From Opisthocomus hoazin (taxonomy: Eukaryota; Chordata; Aves; Opisthocomiformes; Opisthocomidae): a stretch of 64,000 nucleotides of DNA. Shown here one piece after another: positions 57,711 through 64,000 of this stretch (positions are counted from its first letter, which is position 1; every line of letters begins with the position of its first letter). A model generated the notes under the pieces. That model had not been told where the DNA came from, did not search any database, and saw only the letters and a list, made by a program, of their open reading frames with translations. Position numbers and translations under genes: made by a program. The stretch is from assembly GCF_030867145.1 (NCBI RefSeq), contig NC_134416.1:18047514-18111513 (forward strand), given 5' to 3'.

Positions 57711-60700
57711 AGGATCAATTGAACAAGCCTGCTATTGAGTTTTACTCTGAGCACCAAAAAATCAGCAGTGTTTGAGGTTGTAAGAAGTATAATTTTGATC
57801 CCTACCTTGAACTTACAAGTAGAAATTCTGTCCTCTCCTTGACTGCATTGATCTTATTTTATTTTTTTTTTTTTTAATTTTCTCTCCTGGGATACAAACC
57901 TTAGTAATCTCAACCCACTGGAGAAAATAGATCATTTTCTTTGAAATTCTGGTCTAAAAGTGGCAATATACTTGCAATGGTGCCCTTCAACTGGGAGAGT
58001 GAATAGGTGAAATGACCAGTGAAAATACTGGGTTTTTTTCAGAGAAATTAGTTACAAACAAAAGGGAAGACTCGTCTGGATATTCTGGATTAAACTGAAG
58101 ATAGTGTTAGCCAAAAAAGATGTCTTGTTTCACTTTCTTTTGCTTTACTCATTTTCTGCTCTGTGGAAGAGTTCCTTTCAGTTAAAAATGTGCTATATGT
58201 AAGGTGCTGTATTCCCTTAATGTAAAGGCCCAACCCATACTGCAAGGTGTCATGCAGCAAGACACCACATTTCTGCAACAATAAGGTCCAATAAGATCAT
58301 TGCTTAAACAAGCTCTTTTGTTTTTATTCATTCTAATGTGGAAGTAATCTCAGGCCCTAATTGCAATGCCTAACATATCCAGATAATCGACTGACATTTT
58401 CTTAAGCTAAAAAAATGACAATGAAATTGAATGAGGAATCTTATTCAAACCTCATCAGTTTCAGTTAAGATTGCCCAGTAAGAAAGATGCTTCTGTAGAT
58501 GTAGGGAACTCATGTAGAAGAACTAGTTTCTTCAGTTCTGAGAACTGAACACGGAGTATAAGCAACAAGCTATTGGTTACCTTGATTGACGTATGTACAC
58601 TTTTATAAAAAAGAAAATATTTTTTAAAGCTCTTCTTATTCTCTGTCAATTAATCTTACAGAAATTACTCAACAAAGTATATTTTGGATTTTCATTGCTT
58701 TTCATGAAATAGTCTGGAGGTTTTTTTTTTTCTTTTCCACCTAGACCTACTAGCATTTGCCACTTTAATGAAATTTAGCCGCCATTCATAACTGTGAAAA
58801 ACAGTTTCATCCCTGTGGCTTCAGTCTGAGCATTTTTTCTGCTCTCTTCCTGTGTCAGCCAGAGCACAAATGACATGATGGGAGGCCTTGGTGTATTGTT
58901 AAAAAAAGTTGAAATAAGAGCTCTTTTCTCTATTGTTCAACAAGTAAGACTCTGAAAAGTTTAGAAAGCCACTATTCCTTCTCAGCACCTCTGCAATTCC
59001 TTCATCACTGTCTTAGGCAACGTTTGAAAAATGCAATTAGGCTTCACATCTTTAATGAATATGAGTCAAATAACCTTAGATACCACAGTCAATGTCAAGC
59101 CAACCAAGAAAACATGTGTGGTTTGCCCGTTTGTGTTTATGTATTAAGCAAAAACTAGAAAAAATATTCTCTTTACTCTGTTTTGGTTTTGAACTTGCTG
59201 TTTTTACTATAGCTGGCCCATTTCAGGTAAAAAACAAGCTGGTGTGAGATATGAATGTTATATTTTCAGTTTCAATATAAAATTTTGATTAAATACATGT
59301 ATTTTCAGTTATGTTGGTTTTGTTCTCTGTTTCTAGTTCTACAGAAAATTATTAAGTCTCGTAAGACATTAAGGAGTAAAGTGTAAGCGTTTGAAAGCTA
59401 ATTTATTATTATAAAAATGCTTTGTTCATATTTTTAAAACTTTTTTACTCTACTGAACTTTTGATTGAGGTACATTTCTGCAAAATATGTCAAACCATTT
59501 TCCATAGTGTTAAATGGCTCTTTAAACTGAAAAAAAAAAAAAAAAAAAAAGAGTAATCACTGGAAGTTATAGTTATATTGGAAGCAATTTTCAGTGAATC
59601 TGCCCTTTTCACTCCAAGGAATTTTAAAGTAAATTGTCTTCCTAGGGTTATATCCAATATCATTAATTTAATATAAGGTGGGAAAACAGGTATCTCCATC
59701 CCTTTGCCTATTAATTGCTATTTCCTTGATTCTGGCATTGCACAAAAAAATTGTAATCAGTTGGCAGCAGTGCTTTGCCTTAAATATTAAATTATCACTA
59801 TTACCTTTCTACTAATTCGTCATGCAGACAGTCGTGACAACACACTTTGTTTTCATGTAGGACAGGCAACCTCATTACAGCCTTCAGAGATGTACCTGGA
59901 CCCACAGCCAATCTCCAGTTTATAGCCCAGATTCAGCAAAACAAAAGCATAATTTCATACTCATGGGATCAATAAAAAGTTAGTATGTGTTTTCCGCTAT
60001 GCTCATGCTTCAGGACTCTGCTGGATCAGCTGTGGAGTAGTGCAAATTACTCATGGGCATCTCCTTTCTCTGAAAAATACTAATGGTGATTACTTGCCAA
60101 ATGCTATGATTACAGTGTAAACAACAAACAACCAAGTAACAACCTTATACATATTAGTTATTTTACTTCTACATTTACAAACATTTTTGTGGCAGTCGCA
60201 ATGTCTTTTTTCTTACACAACCACTACAATACATGTCATAATTCTAGTAGACAGTTTGGACTCTGCAAATGGTCCTTTAAATGCTTGGGGATGCAGGGTC
60301 TAGTGGCTTTATTTAGTTATTTAGCTATTTAGTTATTTATTATTATTATTATTACTACTACTACTACTACTATTACTCTGGAAGCTTTCTTGTACCTATG
60401 GAATTAAAAATTTCCTGTTAGATCCCCAGTGAATTATGATTCTCATACTGTTCTCTTCTTACACATGTAGAATTTCCATGCTATGAAGTATATTGAAATC
60501 TGGCATATAAATGCATTATGATCTCAATAATTTTCGTGACCTTGAAAATTGTTCTTTAATCCCCAATTCGGGTATCCCAGTTCCTGGAAGTGCACACTGA
60601 GCCATGGGCCATGGCATTGAAAGCAGCCTTAGGGAAAAGACAGATCAGCTTCACTCAGAAAAGTTGATTTTTTTTTGAGCTGAGAGTTTCAGTGCAGCCC

Positions 60701-62089
60701 TGAGATCTCCTGCCCTTGTGAAAGAACTGGTTTCATTCTGAGATCCTGGCAAAACAGTTAGGGAGGGTCAAGGACGCCAGGAGCTGGGGAGAGATAAATT
60801 AGGGCCAGCATCAGCAACTAGATAGCATCCAAGCAGTGTCCATGCTAGAGAACAAGCAAACTTTGCGGGAAGCGGGAGGGAGTCCTAGTCCATAAAAACA
60901 CACACACACAGGGTTTTTAGGCTGACATATCTAATACCACAGGTTAGGTAAATGTAACCTCAACAACCTGTCTTAGACAGCTGTCCAGGAAAAGAGTGGA
61001 ATTGGCAGAGCTTGTGATTGTTACAGAGAAGAAATTCGAGTTAATTTACACCTGAATTACGAGTCGTTCCTGCATTTGATACTATTTGTCTGCTCTTGAT
61101 AAAGGCCTACAACGTCAGGGACAGATACTAAGCATACTGTGGAGGAAAACTGTCACAGGGAAAGGGACTAGAGATCACCGTATCTAGATCCTGACTCCAC
61201 TGATCTTTAGATATGTTGGAAACCATTGCCTAATACCAAGCAAGAAACACTGATTTCAGATCTCCACAAGGCCTGGGAACTTCATTGTCATACAGATATG
61301 GTCAACCTTAAGTCTGGGAAAGGAAAAAATAAAGCTTGGAAAACTCTCTCTGAGCTGCCATCTCCCATATGTGTGCCATGACAATGGCTTAGAGGAGTGG
61401 GTGTGTACTCCCCTTCTTTCCAAATGTTTAGATTTCTCTCTTCTGTGTAGCATTCTTGTCAAGTTGCATGAGATGTCATCCACAGGTACTGAGTATAATG
61501 AGAAATGTTTTCAAAGGCCATCAGCAAGTTCAAAGAACTTGGACCCAAGCTCAGTAAGAAGCAGGGGAGTCAATTCCTTGAATTAATGTCCTCAACTACC
61601 TGCTAACATGAGAGGAAAGGGGCTTATTAATGGAAAATCATGAGCCTGGCGGGGATTTATGAGTTGGATGCCTTGTAATAAGGACCTGCTAGGCATTAGA
61701 CTGGTTCATACACAGAGCTAATATGAGTCAGATAATACTTCACACTGGAAAAGGTGATAGGTTGCTCCTTCACAGGGCACTCCTTTCAGGGTCTAGTAGC
61801 AACCCCGACAGATGAAGTCTTCCAGAAATTTTCAAAGCACTCCAAGAAATTGCTGCAGGACATTTCTTTAAAACCTCTAACCTAGAAGTCACCAACGGAC
61901 TATATGGAAGAGTTATTTCAAACAACAAAACCTGAGAAAAATAATGTCCTTGGTTTCCATCATCATCCCAAAGGAAAATAAAAATAAAATGTTTTGTAGT
62001 TTTTAAATTTCTTTTTAATAAACAAATGAACAGCCTGACATATGTGCTGCATTCTCAACACTTCAGTCTAAGCTTGTGAAAGATTTGTG
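57711..62089. other. Unique AT-rich sequence with small simple repeats
   Basis: No gene recognised. A 20-base A-run lies near 59531-59550, an (ATT)n/(ACT)n tract near 60333-60378 after imperfect TTTAGTTA repeats, and a short (CA)n near 60897-60910. Confidence 0.6.
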
Positions 62090-62322
62090 ATCACAAAATA
62101 AAGTCAAAGAGATGACCTGTGTCCTTCCCAACTTCTTGTCCACCCCCAGCCTTCTTGCTGGTGGGGTAGTGTGAGAAGCAGAAAAGGCCTTGACTCTGTA
62201 TAAGCACTGCTCAACAATAACCTCACTGTATTATCAACACTGTTTTCAGCACAAATCAATAACACAGCCCCATACTAGCTACTATGAAGAAAATAAACTC
62301 TACCCCAGCCAAAACCAGAACA
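62090..62322 (-). repeat. LTR fragment, same family as 52474-53130
   Basis: On the minus strand it starts TGTTCTGGTTTTGGCTGGGG and continues with AGAGTTTATTTTCTTCATAG, GTATGGGGCTGTG and 'CCAGCAAGAAGGCTGGGGG'. This is the 5' (U3) end of the bird ERVL-related LTR. It breaks off near 62090; the rest of the LTR is absent. Confidence 0.8.
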
Positions 62323-62640
62323 GTGCTGGCGTGGTACAGATAACCTTTTCCACTTTTAAATATCTAATTTCTCATGATATTAACAGCATATGCAGTCTAT
62401 TCACATTTGTTTCTTGCAGCTTGTTCATTAGGACGTTATGTTTTTTTCCAGCAGCCAAATTTGTGGATAGTTTTCCTGTCCATTGCTAATTGACTGCTTA
62501 GTTTTAGATTATTTGATCTATAAAAATCACTATATTAAAACCTTCAATTTTACTGAGATTTAGAATAGTTTCTACGTTTACTGCTGGTGGGAAGATTTCT
62601 GAGACCTTTTACTATTTTGTTTCTAATATGCCATTTCAGC
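62323..62640. other. Short unique AT-rich stretch
   Basis: Nothing recognised. GC content rises sharply at about 62640, where the CR1 5' end begins. Confidence 0.55.
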
Positions 62641-64000
62641 GAAGCCACCAAGGCGAAGGGCTCCGGAGTGGACAACTGTGCTGGGGAACCCTTTCTTAAA
62701 GTGGCAGAATCGCGAACTCAAAAGCGCAGGGAGGGAGAAGGCACCCCAGCCCCTCCCCCCCCAGAGCAGGCAGGAGTCAGCTGCTAACGAGCGGGCAGCT
62801 CTAACTCAGCAGGGGTGGAGTCAGCGGTGGCGGAGGCGTGACCCTCCTGAGTACAAGAGCAAATCCTAGGGAGCGCGAGTGACTAGGAGCGCAGTGAACA
62901 AGGTGGGCAAACAGGGTGTAGGGCATCAGAAAGGTGTGGCACGGCAGTTTGCACAGCAGTTCACGCAGGCAGGGTGCGCAGGGAAGGCGGAAGCCCTCCC
63001 CCAGCTCTCGAGGCAAGCTCAGGAAACTCATCTGCAGGAAGGAAGCCCAGCCATGGCACCCCACCGTCAGAAGGCTGCTTCTTCTCTGCTGGTCAGAAAG
63101 GAAGCCTCAACCCAGACTGAGGTCCCTGGAAAGCACGCAGCTGTCCAGGTCTCTGGCTGCAGTGAGTGCCACCAGCTAATGCTGGAAATGGACAACAGCA
63201 AAGGGAACAACTGCATAAGGTTCGATCAGGTGGACTATCTTCTTTGCCTGGTGGCAGAGCTAAGAGAAGAGGCAGATAGGATACGGAGCATCAGGGAGGT
63301 CGAGTAGGAGATCGACTGGTGGAGCCGTGCCCTGACCACCCGGGAGTCTACCCAGGAACAACCTGTAAAAAAGGCACGGGACCAAAGGGCACTAGTAACC
63401 TCCCTCCATCAAGCTGAAGGAAGGGACGCAAAGGATAATAGCGAGTGGAAGCGGGTCTGCAATCAGGGCAGGAGGCAAACCTTTCCCTTGCCCACCACAT
63501 CTCCACAGGTGCCTCTGCATAATAGGTATGAGGCTCTAGATGTGGAGGACAAGACGGTGGATGGTGCAGGGGTTGACCCATCCACATTGGAGAAGGCACA
63601 AAGTTCAGAAGGACCTCCCTCTCGTATTACTACCAGCTCCACAAGGAGGAAGAGACAAGTCATAGTTGTAGGAGACTCCCAGCTGAGGGGAACAGAGGGT
63701 CTGATATGCCGGGCAGACTCTCCTCTCAGGGAAGTCTGTTGCCTCCTGGGAGCACAGGTCAAGGACATTGCTAGGAAACTTCCTAGACTGGTCCGACCCT
63801 CAGACTATTATCCTCTGCTACTCTTCCACGTGGGTGCGGATGAAGTTACAGTAAGTAGCCCGAGGGTAATTAAAAAATAATTCAAAGCCCTAGGATGATT
63901 AGTAAAGGAATCTGGAGCACAGGTTATATTTTCATTGCTCCTTCCAGTGGTGGGCAGAGACTTTGAGCAACATAGGCAGACTCAGTCTATTAACACATGG
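62641..64000 (+). mobile_element. CR1: CR1 LINE 5' end (5' UTR and ORF1), runs off window
   Basis: A GC-rich 5' UTR of about 410 bp (62641-63052) precedes ORF1. Most CR1 copies are 5'-truncated, so a copy reaching the 5' UTR is uncommon. The exact 5' end is judged only from the composition change. The element continues past 64000, so whether it is full length cannot be seen here. Confidence 0.85.
63053..64000 (+). pseudogene. CR1 ORF1 (esterase-like domain), partial
   Basis: The start is ATG at 63053 in a strong context (CCAGCCATGG). The frame encodes an N-terminal region with a Cys pair ('GCSECHQLMLEMD') and a helical segment ('FDQVDYLLCLVAELREEADR'). An SGNH/esterase-like domain follows, with 'VIVVGDSQLRGTEG' (the GDS nucleophile block) and 'DYYPLLLFHVGADEV'. 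ORF1 of CR1 is thought to bind nucleic acid and carries such an esterase-like domain. The frame is broken by TAG at 63305-63307, TAA at 63878-63880 and TGA at 63896-63898, all in the same frame, and is cut by the window edge. Confidence 0.88.

Overview
This is nuclear DNA from a bird. The evidence is dense CR1 LINEs with (ATTCTGTG)n or (ATTCTATG)n tails, bird-type class II and class III endogenous retroviruses (ERVs), and solo LTRs of families abundant in bird genomes, all set in AT-rich unique sequence. I see no intact host protein-coding gene. Coordinates of old repeats are read by eye and are approximate; coordinates of LTRs with visible ends are exact.

Layout. 1-4541 holds three CR1 fragments and one LTR-like block. 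4542-14282 is a composite class II (betaretrovirus-like) ERV on the + strand. Its RNase H gene is split by a second, antisense class II ERV (7288-11870) with two LTRs, a perfect 6-bp target duplication and a primer-binding site matching initiator tRNA-Met. The outer ERV has a strange left side: 103 bp of the host flank that follows the right LTR also follows the left LTR, directly abutting a truncated dUTPase/protease gene. 14283-22603 is mostly unique, with one older antisense CR1. 22604-23767 is a full-length U1 snRNA copy fused directly to a 5'-truncated CR1. 23768-32862 is unique except for one degenerate antisense LTR. 32867-39464 is a nearly complete ERVL-type class III provirus (LTR, Lys-type primer site, gag, pro-pol, no env, LTR). 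39469-48765 is mostly unique. 48766-51704 is a long CR1 covering most of ORF2. 52474-53130 is a solo LTR. 53904-54610 is an exact 60-bp tandem duplication beside an old CR1. 56184-57710 is a 1.5-kb polypyrimidine tract built from three ~400-bp units. 62090-62322 is an LTR fragment, and 62641-64000 is the 5' end of a CR1 with its ORF1 running off the window.

How the parts relate. Nothing here works as an operon or pathway; the window is a record of retroelement activity. CR1 reverse transcriptase probably made the U1-CR1 chimera by template switching. LTR divergence counted by eye is 10/398 (outer class II), 11/396 (inner class II) and 12 substitutions plus 2 indels in about 405 (ERVL), so all three proviruses are moderately young. 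Every element with visible coding sequence carries stops, frameshifts or lost catalytic residues.
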